Source: Gemmatimonadota bacterium (lineage in GTDB: Bacteria > Gemmatimonadota > Gemmatimonadetes > Gemmatimonadales > GWC2-71-9). From it: a DNA stretch of 64,000 nucleotides. The stretch lies in the NCBI GenBank assembly GCA_003222035.1, contig QHUS01000048.1, positions 25,417 to 89,416 on the forward strand, read 5' to 3'. The notes under the pieces were generated by a model, which was not told the origin of the DNA, ran no database searches, and saw nothing but the letters and a program-made list of their open reading frames with translations. Shown piece after piece: positions 17,582 through 24,227 of this stretch. Made by a program: the position numbers and the translations under genes. The stretch's first letter is position 1, and each line of letters starts with the position of its first letter.

Positions 17582-18346
17582 TCATGCCGCCGCCATGAAC
17601 GCCCTGCACTCCGGGTGGTCCGAGCGCCGGAACTCCTCCGGCGTCCCGAGGAACGCGAGTCGCCCCTCGTGCATGAGCCCGATGCGCGTCCCCAGACGCA
17701 GGCCCTCGCGCACATCGTGCGTCACGAAGACCATACCCTTGCCGAGTCGACCCTCGAGCGCCTGGAACTCGCGCTGCAGCTCGACGCGCGTGATCGGATC
17801 GAGCGCCCCGAATGGCTCGTCGAGCAGCAACAGCGGTGGATCAGCGGCGAGCGCGCGCGCGACTCCCACGCGTTGGCGTTGGCCTCCCGAGAGCTCGTGC
17901 GGGTACCGCGCCGCAAACCGCTCCGGGTCGAGACCCACGAGCGTCAGCAACTCGCGCACTCGCGCGGCGATGCGCGGCGGCGGCCACCCATCGAGCCGCG
18001 GAACGAGTCCCACGTTCCGCTCCACCGTGAAGTGCGGGAACAGCCCCACCTCCTGGATCACGTAGCCGATCCGGCGCCGCAGCTTCGTCGCCGGCACGTC
18101 AGCCGCCCGTTCCCCCGCGACGCGCACGTCGCCGGCGGTGGGCTCGAGCAACCGGTTGATCAACTTCAGTGTGGTGGTCTTGCCCGACCCGCTGCGCCCC
18201 AGCAGCACGAGCGTTTCGCCGGCGCCGACCGTGAACGACACGTCCTGCACGAGGGCGCGCCCGCCTTCCCGCCCCCGTCCCCCGTCCCTCGTCCCCCGTC
18301 CCGGCAGCTCGTAACTGAGCCCCCGTACCTCCAGGGCGGCCGTCAC
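17582..18346 (-). CDS. OpuBA/ProV-type ABC transporter ATPase
   Basis: The 254-residue ATPase contains Walker A (GRSGSGKTT), a Q-loop in VIQEVGLFPH, the signature LSGGQRQRVG and Walker B (LLLLDEPFGALD) with a following H-loop. It lacks the C-terminal CBS domains seen in osmosensing ProV/OpuA, so direct ionic-strength sensing is not expected. Residues 15-30 are an unusual Gly/Arg/Asp stretch (GRGTRDGGRGREGG) encoded by GTCCCCC-type heptad DNA repeats. This stretch falls between the first beta strands, a tolerant loop. The GTG start overlaps the EgtD-like stop. Confidence 0.9.
   Translation of the reverse strand: MTAALEVRGLSYELPGRGTRDGGRGREGGRALVQDVSFTVGAGETLVLLGRSGSGKTTTLKLINRLLEPTAGDVRVAGERAADVPATKLRRRIGYVIQEVGLFPHFTVERNVGLVPRLDGWPPPRIAARVRELLTLVGLDPERFAARYPHELSGGQRQRVGVARALAADPPLLLLDEPFGALDPITRVELQREFQALEGRLGKGMVFVTHDVREGLRLGTRIGLMHEGRLAFLGTPEEFRRSDHPECRAFMAAA
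18277..18304. repeat. In-frame heptad DNA repeat inside the OpuBA gene
   Basis: Four 7-bp units follow each other on the plus strand: GTCCCCC, GTCCCTC, GTCCCCC and GTCCCGG. Read on the coding strand they are GGGACG-type units and encode the Gly/Arg/Asp loop near the protein start. The family normally has only a short loop here, so an insertion or expansion is likely. Confidence 0.6.
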
Positions 18347-19281
18347 GTCCGACCGGCCAGAACCATGAGAAACCGCTCGTCATCGCTCACGCCTTGCCAC
18401 CGCGCGGCGAGACCTGCATCGGAGAGAATCCGGAGGAACGTATCGGCGGCGTACTTGTACGAGTGGTTCATGGCGACCCGCTCCCCCCGCTCGACGCGCA
18501 TGGCTTCGCCGCCCATGGATGCCTCGACGTCGCGGGCGGCGCGGAAATGCTTGGGGATCAGGTGGAGGCCCGGCAGGCGGGGGTCGTCCGCCGCGCCGAA
18601 GACGAGCTCGCCATCCGTATCCCGAATGCCGACGGCGTTGAGCGGCGCCCACGCGAAACGACGGTTCAGCGGATTGTCATAGCCCGCGACCGTGGTGTCG
18701 CCGGCGTAGATCTCCCCGTCGACGAGCAGCACGTCATCCGGCCGGAGCAGTCGCGCGAGCTCCCGCGCCTCCGCAATGGGATCGAACGCGCCGAGGGTGT
18801 TGCCGATCAGCAGGATGAGGCGCCGTGGGGCTTCGGGCTCGGCAGCGAGCGCCGCCAGGTGGGCGGGCTTGGTGAAGTCAGCCTTGATCCCCTGCGCGGG
18901 GAAGCCCGCGCCGAGCGCGCCCGCGCACGCCATCTCGAGCAGCGCCTGGCTCGTGTCGACGGGGACGTAGGACACGCGCAGACCGCGCTCGCGCAACGCC
19001 TCGAGCAGGAGGAGGTCCTTGTCGCCCTGCCCCGCGCCGAGGCTCACCACCTCGAGAGGGGCGACCGGCAACAGCCGCGCGAGATCGGCGCGGGCGCGTG
19101 CCATGAGAGAGCGTGAGCGCACGAAGTTGCGGTACGCGCCGTCCGAGCAAAGGGCCAGCCACGCGCGCACCGACAGCGGGAACCAGTAGAAGAATTTCTC
19201 GGGGAGACGGCGCTCCCCAAACGCGCGAACAAACTCGTCAGCGAGATCGTTCTCGGTGAGCAGCGCCTGAATCGAGATCAT
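18343..19281 (-). CDS. EgtD-like histidine N-alpha-methyltransferase family protein
   Basis: The 312-residue protein matches the histidine-specific SAM methyltransferase family: VSLGAGQGDKDLLLLEAL for SAM binding, YVPVDTSQALLEMA, ADFTKPAHL, and LILLIGNTLGAFDP. EgtD trimethylates histidine to hercynine, the first step to ergothioneine. The substrate region here (VAGYDNPLNRRFAWAPLN) keeps the YD-P core, but other contacts differ, so the substrate is open. I chose the ATG at 19281; a TTG 39 bases upstream is possible. Its stop overlaps the OpuBA GTG. It is divergent from the Cys-His precursor peptide gene, so it could instead act on that peptide. No EgtB or EgtC is visible. Confidence 0.83.
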   Translation of the reverse strand: MISIQALLTENDLADEFVRAFGERRLPEKFFYWFPLSVRAWLALCSDGAYRNFVRSRSLMARARADLARLLPVAPLEVVSLGAGQGDKDLLLLEALRERGLRVSYVPVDTSQALLEMACAGALGAGFPAQGIKADFTKPAHLAALAAEPEAPRRLILLIGNTLGAFDPIAEARELARLLRPDDVLLVDGEIYAGDTTVAGYDNPLNRRFAWAPLNAVGIRDTDGELVFGAADDPRLPGLHLIPKHFRAARDVEASMGGEAMRVERGERVAMNHSYKYAADTFLRILSDAGLAARWQGVSDDERFLMVLAGRT

Positions 19282-19301
19282 GCAGGGTTGAGAGTTACTG
19301 G

Positions 19302-19330
19302 TTGACGGGTTCGACGGCAACCCGTAGCAT
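19302..19330 (+). promoter_or_regulatory. Sigma-70-like promoter for the RiPP operon
   Basis: TTGACG (19302-19307) and TAGCAT (19325-19330) are separated by 17 bases, close to TTGACA-N17-TATAAT. A start near 19337 would give a leader of about 39 bases before the precursor ATG. It lies in the 94-base gap to the divergent EgtD-like gene. Confidence 0.4.
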
Positions 19331-19375
19331 TCTCCGAACGGCCGTCCTTACTGATTCCTAGTCGAAGGAGGATGT

Positions 19376-19468
19376 ATGCAGATCGTCGAGACGCAGGAAC
19401 TCGTCCCCAGCTGTCATCGTCCCGAAATCGTCGAGACGGCGGAGCTGGTACCTACCTGCCACTCCTAA
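19376..19468 (+). CDS. Putative RiPP precursor peptide with two Cys-His repeats
   Basis: A 30-codon gene follows a strong AGGAGG (19366-19371) with 4 bases to the ATG at 19376. The peptide is a duplicated 15-residue unit. The first copy carries QIVETQELVPSCH and the second EIVETAELVPTCH, putting Cys-His at residues 13-14 and 28-29. Comparing 13 codon pairs, six differ only silently, three change to other residues (Q/E, Q/A, S/T) and four are identical; this argues for selection on the peptide. An aldo/keto reductase with a PqqD-like tail and a DUF692 (MNIO) enzyme follow at once. MNIO enzymes modify Cys in precursor peptides (MbnB, TglH). I know no family matching this peptide, and leader and core are not distinct. 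Confidence 0.72.
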   Translation: MQIVETQELVPSCHRPEIVETAELVPTCHS

Positions 19469-19479
19469 CGGAGCGGTCG

Positions 19480-20604
19480 ATGCGCCCGGGGGCCCGGATT
19501 GACGTCGGGCCCCCTTCGCGTTTTCTGGCGCCCGGACCCCGCCTCGGCTTCGGGGCGTGGGCGATCGGGGGAACCGACTGGGGTAGAGCCGGTGACGACG
19601 CCGATCGCCTCGCGACCGTCTGCTATGCGCTCGAGCGCGGCATCACCTTCTTCGACACGGCGCCCGCCTATGGGGACGGCGCTTCCGAGACCCTGCTCGG
19701 CCGGGCACTGCGCTCGGACCGCGCACGCGTCACCATCGCGACCAAGGTAGGCCCGCGTGACGACCCGAGGCGGTCCCTCGAGGCGTCGCTGCGGCGCCTG
19801 GCGACCGAGTACGTCGACCTGCTCCAGTTACACGAGACGCTGAGCGACTGGGAGCGGCAGCTCGAGCAGCTCGTCACACTGCAGCATGAAGGAAAGGCGC
19901 GGGCGGTCGGCCTGTGCAACGCGACGCATCGCCAGCTCGCGCGGGCGCTCGAGATCGCACCCCTCGCCGCGTACCAGGGTCCCTACAACGTGATCGATCG
20001 CGACGTGGAGCAGCGAGAGTTGCCGCTGTGCCGGGACCGGGGGCTCGCGTTTCTCGCCTATCGGCCCCTTGCCTCGGGGTTGCTCACCGGCAAGTACGAC
20101 GCGCCGCCGGCCTTCCCGGAGAACGACCATCGGCGCAAGCTCTATTGGTTCAAAGGAAGAGAGTTCGAGCGCCGACGGGCCGTGGTGGCCGGGCTGCGCC
20201 CGCTGGCACAGGATCTCGACCTGCCGCTCGCCGCACTCGCGCTCGCGTGGCTGCTGGCGCAGCCCGGCGTTTCCATCGTGCTGGCGGGTGCCCGCGGCAA
20301 GGCGCAGGTTGATGACAATCTCGCTGGCACCCGACCCCTGGCACCTGAAACCGTGTCGCGCATCGACGCCCTCGTCACCGCGACATTCCGGCTCCCACGT
20401 GCCACGGAGACGGTCCGGCAGCGGGCCGCGGCCTGGGGGGAGCGCGAGCGGTTCGTGGTCGAGCGGCTGGATGGACGGGCGAGCGCCGAGGCGGTGGCGG
20501 CCGCCTGGACCGACCGTGGCGGGGTGCCAATGGTTGCCGCGCAGGTCAAGGTGTTTTGTGACCAACTCGCCGAGCAGGGGTTAGTAGTAACAGACACCGC
20601 GTAA
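19480..20604 (+). CDS. Aldo/keto reductase with C-terminal PqqD-like domain
   Basis: Residues 20-305 are an aldo/keto reductase TIM barrel with the complete tetrad D59, Y64, K89 and H118, and a late NADPH region (IVLAGARGKAQVDDN). After it comes an extra 65-70 residues ending LDGRASAEAVAAAW, then VKVFCDQLAEQGLV. This has the helix and hydrophobic spacing of a PqqD-type winged helix, the RiPP recognition element that binds leader peptides. That assignment is by pattern, not search. I started at the ATG at 19480, 11 bases after the precursor stop and preceded by GGAG; an ATG at 19372 in the same frame would read through the precursor in the wrong frame. Likely role: redox tailoring of the precursor. 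Confidence 0.85.
   Translation: MRPGARIDVGPPSRFLAPGPRLGFGAWAIGGTDWGRAGDDADRLATVCYALERGITFFDTAPAYGDGASETLLGRALRSDRARVTIATKVGPRDDPRRSLEASLRRLATEYVDLLQLHETLSDWERQLEQLVTLQHEGKARAVGLCNATHRQLARALEIAPLAAYQGPYNVIDRDVEQRELPLCRDRGLAFLAYRPLASGLLTGKYDAPPAFPENDHRRKLYWFKGREFERRRAVVAGLRPLAQDLDLPLAALALAWLLAQPGVSIVLAGARGKAQVDDNLAGTRPLAPETVSRIDALVTATFRLPRATETVRQRAAAWGERERFVVERLDGRASAEAVAAAWTDRGGVPMVAAQVKVFCDQLAEQGLVVTDTA
19488..19514 (+). terminator. Strong hairpin just after the precursor gene (attenuator candidate)
   Basis: GGGGGCCCG (19488-19496) pairs perfectly with CGGGCCCCC (19506-19514) around a 9-base loop, and TTCGCGTTTT follows. It begins 20 bases after the precursor stop, inside the first codons of the reductase gene. 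Such a hairpin could stop most transcripts or protect the upstream mRNA, so that precursor exceeds enzyme. Confidence 0.4.
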
Positions 20605-20614
20605 CGGACGACGG

Positions 20615-21403
20615 ATGACGCAGGTCACGATCGGGGCGTTCTACAACCCCCACCTGGGCAAGGAATTGGCGCAGGCGGATGGCATCGACCATCTCGCAAT
20701 GGCCGACCCGCCGGCGACTGCCGATCCGTGGTGGCCAGCCATCCGCGAGCGTTACACGCTGCTGCTGCACGACTATTTGGGGCAGCTCTCCGAGCCGCTC
20801 GACGAGCGCTCGATACAGCGCGCTCGCGGGCTGGCGGAGCTGTACCGCACGCCCTGGGTGGCCGAGCACTTCCAGTGCCTGCACACCGAGGACGGTCGCT
20901 ACAACCTCAACTACGTCTTCCCGCCGCTCTATACCGAGGAGTTTCTCGACCGCTTTGTCCGCAACGCGAACGCGCTCAAGGGCCGCCTCGACCAGCCGCT
21001 CGTTATGGAGAACATCCCGGGCTTCTTCGACGTCAAGGCAAGCCAGATGCTCGAGCCGGTGTGGCTGCGTCGGTTCTTCGAAGCGACGGGCGTCGGCTTC
21101 CTACTCGACCTGCCGCACGTCTGGCTGGAGGCGCACTACCACGATATTTCGCCGCGGCGCTGGCTCGTAGAGTTCCCCCTCGATCACGTGGTGGAGCTAC
21201 ACGTCGCGGGTGTCGAGCACGACCGGGATCTCGACGGTCCCTGGATCGCGCCCGCCGAGCCGTCGGATGAAATGCTCGACTTCGCCGCGTATGCGGTGAC
21301 CCGGTGTCCGCGGGCGCGCGCGGTCACGTTCGACGCGTTCTCCCCCTCGTTGACCGCCGAGGTCCTCCTCCGAAGCGTCGAGCGGATTCGAGGAGCGCTG
21401 TGA
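20615..21403 (+). CDS. DUF692-family multinuclear iron oxidative enzyme (MNIO)
   Basis: The 262-residue protein follows the DUF692 TIM-barrel pattern: LLHD (H52), VAEHF (E84, H85), VMENIP (E132), LLDLPHVW (D165, H168), ELHVAGVEHD (H196, E201, H202) and VTFDAF (D240). These positions match the iron ligands of MbnB and TglH, though D240 stands where an acidic WD/WE pair is usual and H168 where Asn is common. MNIO enzymes use two or three irons and O2 to remodel Cys or Asp/Asn in precursor peptides, usually with a partner protein. The Cys-His precursor lies 1.2 kb upstream in the same operon and a partner-like protein is two genes downstream. The end overlaps the next GTG. Confidence 0.85.
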   Translation: MTQVTIGAFYNPHLGKELAQADGIDHLAMADPPATADPWWPAIRERYTLLLHDYLGQLSEPLDERSIQRARGLAELYRTPWVAEHFQCLHTEDGRYNLNYVFPPLYTEEFLDRFVRNANALKGRLDQPLVMENIPGFFDVKASQMLEPVWLRRFFEATGVGFLLDLPHVWLEAHYHDISPRRWLVEFPLDHVVELHVAGVEHDRDLDGPWIAPAEPSDEMLDFAAYAVTRCPRARAVTFDAFSPSLTAEVLLRSVERIRGAL

Positions 21404-22599
21404 AAGCGATCGCCTTGCTGGTACTACTGCTGCAGGTAGAGGTTGTAGTGCCCGCGGGCACGCGCATTCCGATCCGCTTCGTACAACGCATCACGAGCGG
21501 AAGAGACACGGTCGGCAGCGAGGTGCTGGTGCAAACGGTGGGGGCGGTGGTGCAGGATTCCTGCACGATCATCCCGCCGTACCTGCGCGCGAAGGGGCGG
21601 ATCGTTCTCTCAAAAGGCGGAGGGCGGTTCGGCCGCCATGGCCAGCTGGGGCTGGAATTCGACTCGCTGGAGATCCGTCGCGGGCGCTGGGTCCCCATCT
21701 CAGGTGTCCTCGACACGCTCGAGTACGCCCATCCGGGGACGCTCACGGATTCCGGGTTCGTGTCCAGCGGAAAGATGTCGGTCGGCGGCGTCGGCAAGAA
21801 GCTCGTGCCCGCGGGCGTTGCGGTGGCGGCGGACTTGGCTGCTGTCCCGGTGGCCGTGATCGGGGGCGTTTCGCTCGCGCGTCGTGGGCCCCCAATGCGC
21901 ATTTTCGTAGGGGAGCTCGGCGGCATCCGGCTCACCGAACCGCTCGTCTGGGCGAGCACGGAGGCGTGCCAGCCCGTGGCTCCGCACGCGGAGACGGCGG
22001 TGTTACCGGACCTGCCAACCTTCATGCCCCGCTCGGAGAACCGTACCGGGACTGTGCTGGGCGACCCCTTCAACGTGCTGTTGCTCGGCACGGCCGGGGA
22101 GATCGACAGCGCGTTCCGGGCCGCTGGCTGGCTCCCTGCCGACAAGCGATCGGTGCTCACGGTGACGCGTGAGATCACCGCCGCGATCGCGAGCCGACCA
22201 GCCAACACGGCGCCCGTGAGCACGCAATACTTCGATGGGCGACCGCAGGAGCTGGCGTACGAGCTCCCCGGACCGAACGTCCGGATTCGTCATCACATCC
22301 GGATCTGGCAGCTGGACAGCCTGTCCCACGTCTGGGTCGGCGCGGCGAACAAGGACGTTGGCGTGATCTTCAAGCCCTGGGAACCCGAGGCCACTCACCG
22401 CATCGAGCCGCACGTCGATTGGGAGCGGGACCGGATCGTGCACGACCTCGAGGCCAGCGGCTGTGCCGACTTGCTGGACTACAAGAGCCTCCCCGGCGCC
22501 ATGACCGAGGGACGCAATGTTTCCGGTCAGAAGCTCTTCTCGGACGGGCGAACCGCTGTGGTGCGCCTGCGATCGTGTAACGACCCGGAAACCCCGTGA
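21400..22599 (+). CDS. Secreted protein with LssY_C-like domain
   Basis: A signal peptide (MKAIALLVLLLQVEVVVPAG) starts this 399-residue protein. An N-terminal beta-rich half follows, with two cysteines that could pair. Residues about 225-375 match the LssY C-terminal domain: DPFNVLLLGTAGEIDSAFRAAGW, then TAPVSTQYFDGRPQELAYE, VWVGAANKDVG and HVDWERDRIVHDL, read as separate segments. The function of LssY_C is unknown; it sometimes follows PAP2 phosphatases. The GTG start overlaps the MNIO stop and the end overlaps the partner gene. That placement inside the RiPP operon suggests an exported accessory factor or binding protein for the product. Confidence 0.76.
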   Translation: MKAIALLVLLLQVEVVVPAGTRIPIRFVQRITSGRDTVGSEVLVQTVGAVVQDSCTIIPPYLRAKGRIVLSKGGGRFGRHGQLGLEFDSLEIRRGRWVPISGVLDTLEYAHPGTLTDSGFVSSGKMSVGGVGKKLVPAGVAVAADLAAVPVAVIGGVSLARRGPPMRIFVGELGGIRLTEPLVWASTEACQPVAPHAETAVLPDLPTFMPRSENRTGTVLGDPFNVLLLGTAGEIDSAFRAAGWLPADKRSVLTVTREITAAIASRPANTAPVSTQYFDGRPQELAYELPGPNVRIRHHIRIWQLDSLSHVWVGAANKDVGVIFKPWEPEATHRIEPHVDWERDRIVHDLEASGCADLLDYKSLPGAMTEGRNVSGQKLFSDGRTAVVRLRSCNDPETP

Positions 22600-23375
22600 C
22601 CGGCGGCCGGACCGACCGGGCCTTGCAGGACGACGTGATCCGCGCCCTGTCCGACGCCCGGTACCGCGCGTCGGCTGAATGGCGCCGCCGTGCGCTCGCG
22701 GACCCCGACCGGGTGGAGCGGTACGCGCGCTTTCTGGCGCGACACTTCTACTACGAGCGTGCCGTCCACTTCTTCAAGTACTCGCGCGCGCTCGCGCGGG
22801 TGACCGGCCGTCGACCCGAAGCCGCTCTCACGAGCTCGGCGTTCGACGCTCTGCTCCCCACCCTCGTGCTCGGCAGCCGGGAGACCGCTGCCGCGGTCGC
22901 ACGAATCGTCGTTGCGTACCTCGGGGCCGGACCCGCGGTGGTGCCGTATCTGCCAGATCTGCTGCGCTACGAGGAAGCGATGATGGTGGTGGAAGCGGGG
23001 TCCCGGGTGTGGCGGGACGGAGGGAATGGGGACGACGGAAGAGGGAGGGGCGTGGCTCCGCGGACAGTCGAGGGTACGGTGCTATTGGAGCTGGCGTACG
23101 ACCTTCCCGCGGTCCTGCCCAAACTGCTGCAGCCCTGGATGGACGTACCGCCGGCCCCCGAGCGGCCTATTAAGCTGCTCGTCGCACGATCGCCACACGG
23201 GCGGGTCGCCGTGGCCCGCAGCGACGAGAGCGTGGCGGCGGTGATCGAGCTTGCGGACGGCAAGCGGACGCTCCAGGACCTCGCCACCGATGCCCGACTG
23301 GACCTCCCCACACTCGAAGCGACGGTCAAGAACCTCGTCGAGTTGGGTGCCGTCCGGTTCTCGACCGGAAGTTGA
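22596..23375 (+). CDS. Putative MNIO partner protein
   Basis: The 259-residue protein has an all-helical N-terminal half (DRVERYARFLARHFYYERAV, then LLPTLVLGSRETAAAVARIV and YLPDLLRYEEAMM). This resembles the HvfC/DUF2063 and MbnC style of MNIO partners that bring the precursor to the enzyme. The C-terminal 55 residues (ADGKRTLQDLATDARLDLPT, then VKNLVELGAVRF) look like a small winged helix. Both assignments are by pattern and not certain. A Gly/Arg/Asp loop near residues 140-153 is encoded by a heptad DNA repeat. The GTG start overlaps the LssY_C stop. A lone hypothetical protein unrelated to RiPPs remains possible. Confidence 0.65.
   Translation: MTGGRTDRALQDDVIRALSDARYRASAEWRRRALADPDRVERYARFLARHFYYERAVHFFKYSRALARVTGRRPEAALTSSAFDALLPTLVLGSRETAAAVARIVVAYLGAGPAVVPYLPDLLRYEEAMMVVEAGSRVWRDGGNGDDGRGRGVAPRTVEGTVLLELAYDLPAVLPKLLQPWMDVPPAPERPIKLLVARSPHGRVAVARSDESVAAVIELADGKRTLQDLATDARLDLPTLEATVKNLVELGAVRFSTGS
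23014..23055. repeat. In-frame heptad DNA repeat inside the partner gene
   Basis: About five degenerate 7-bp units of GGGACGA type follow each other (GGACGGA, GGGAATG, GGGACGA, CGGAAGA, GGGAGGG). They encode a Gly/Asp/Arg loop. The same unit type interrupts the OpuBA gene, on the opposite strand. Confidence 0.5.
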
Positions 23376-23376
23376 C

Positions 23377-23739
23377 GTGGAGGTTCAGATCTTCGGAGTG
23401 AGAAAGAGCGCCGACACGCGCGCCGCGCTCCGCTTTTTTGCCGAGCGCCGGATCAGGACACATTTCGTGGATCTGAACGAGCGGGCGGCATCGGTCGGCG
23501 AGCTGCGGCGCTTCGCCACGAAGTTCGGCGCGCAGGCGCTGATCGACCTCGAGGGCAAGCGCTTCGCCGAGCTGGGCCTGAAATCGGCGCAGCTCTCGGA
23601 GGAGCGCTGGCTCGAGCGCCTCAGCGTGGAGCCGCTGCTCCTCCGCATGCCCCTCGTGCGCCACCAGCAACAACTCACCGTGGGCCCGGCGGAAGAGAGC
23701 TGGCGCGCATGGGTCGCCGCCACGCGGACGCCCGCATAG
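23377..23739 (+). CDS. ArsC/Spx-family protein lacking the catalytic cysteine
   Basis: This 120-residue protein has the ArsC thioredoxin-like fold pattern: VQIFGVRKSADTRAALRFF, then THFVDLNER, LIDLEGKRFAELGL and LLLRMPLVRHQQQLTVG. The usual CxxC or Cys near residue 11 is replaced by KSAD, so it cannot work as a thiol arsenate reductase. It may bind a partner as Spx does, or be a structural paralogue. The GTG at 23377 begins one base after the partner-protein stop. The next gene starts 32 bases downstream. Confidence 0.7.
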   Translation: MEVQIFGVRKSADTRAALRFFAERRIRTHFVDLNERAASVGELRRFATKFGAQALIDLEGKRFAELGLKSAQLSEERWLERLSVEPLLLRMPLVRHQQQLTVGPAEESWRAWVAATRTPA

Positions 23740-23771
23740 CTTCCGTACCTGTCCCATCCCCGGAGCGGCTC

Positions 23772-24227
23772 GTGACCCCCAAGTACGAAAGCGCCGATTT
23801 GCTGCTCAAGCTCTACGACCTGCGCCGTGAGCCGGTGTTGCGCAAGGCCCGCGCGTGGTTCCGCGCGCAGTTCGCGCCCGGCAGCGCGCAGGAGATACTG
23901 ACGTTGTATCGCGGAAAAGCCAGCGCACCCTATCGCATGGTGACGACCTACTGGAACATGGCTGCCGCGCTTGTGCTGCACGGTGCCATCGATGAGCATA
24001 TGTTCGCCGACGTGAACGGCGAGCACATCATGGTGTATGCGAAGATCCAACCGTTCATCGGTGAGCTACGTGCCGCATTCAACAACCCCGGCTACCTCGA
24101 CAAGCTGGAAGAGCTGATCCTGCGGATGCCCGACGCCCAGGCGCGCCTCGCGCGGTTCCAGCGACACGCGCCGTCCCAGAAGGCGGCGTCGAAGCGCCCC
24201 CCCCCCTCTCCCCGGAGGGCCGCATGA
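23772..24227 (+). CDS. Conserved hypothetical protein (DUF-type)
   Basis: I do not recognise a characterised family. The 151-residue protein is mostly helical, with KYESADLLLKLYDLRREPVL and a TYWNMAAALVLHGAIDEHMF segment. The end is Pro/Arg-rich. The GTG at 23772 has GGAGCGG six bases upstream; an ATG at 23709 would overlap the previous gene. The end overlaps the DinB gene by ATGA. Position suggests co-transcription from the upstream operon. Confidence 0.65.
   Translation: MTPKYESADLLLKLYDLRREPVLRKARAWFRAQFAPGSAQEILTLYRGKASAPYRMVTTYWNMAAALVLHGAIDEHMFADVNGEHIMVYAKIQPFIGELRAAFNNPGYLDKLEELILRMPDAQARLARFQRHAPSQKAASKRPPPSPRRAA

Noticed and set aside
19372..19479. ATG at 19372 as the start of the aldo/keto reductase
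   Set aside because: The ATG abuts the AGGAGG with no spacing, and the residues up to 19479 are unrelated to the family. The frame of the precursor shows repeat conservation, this one does not.
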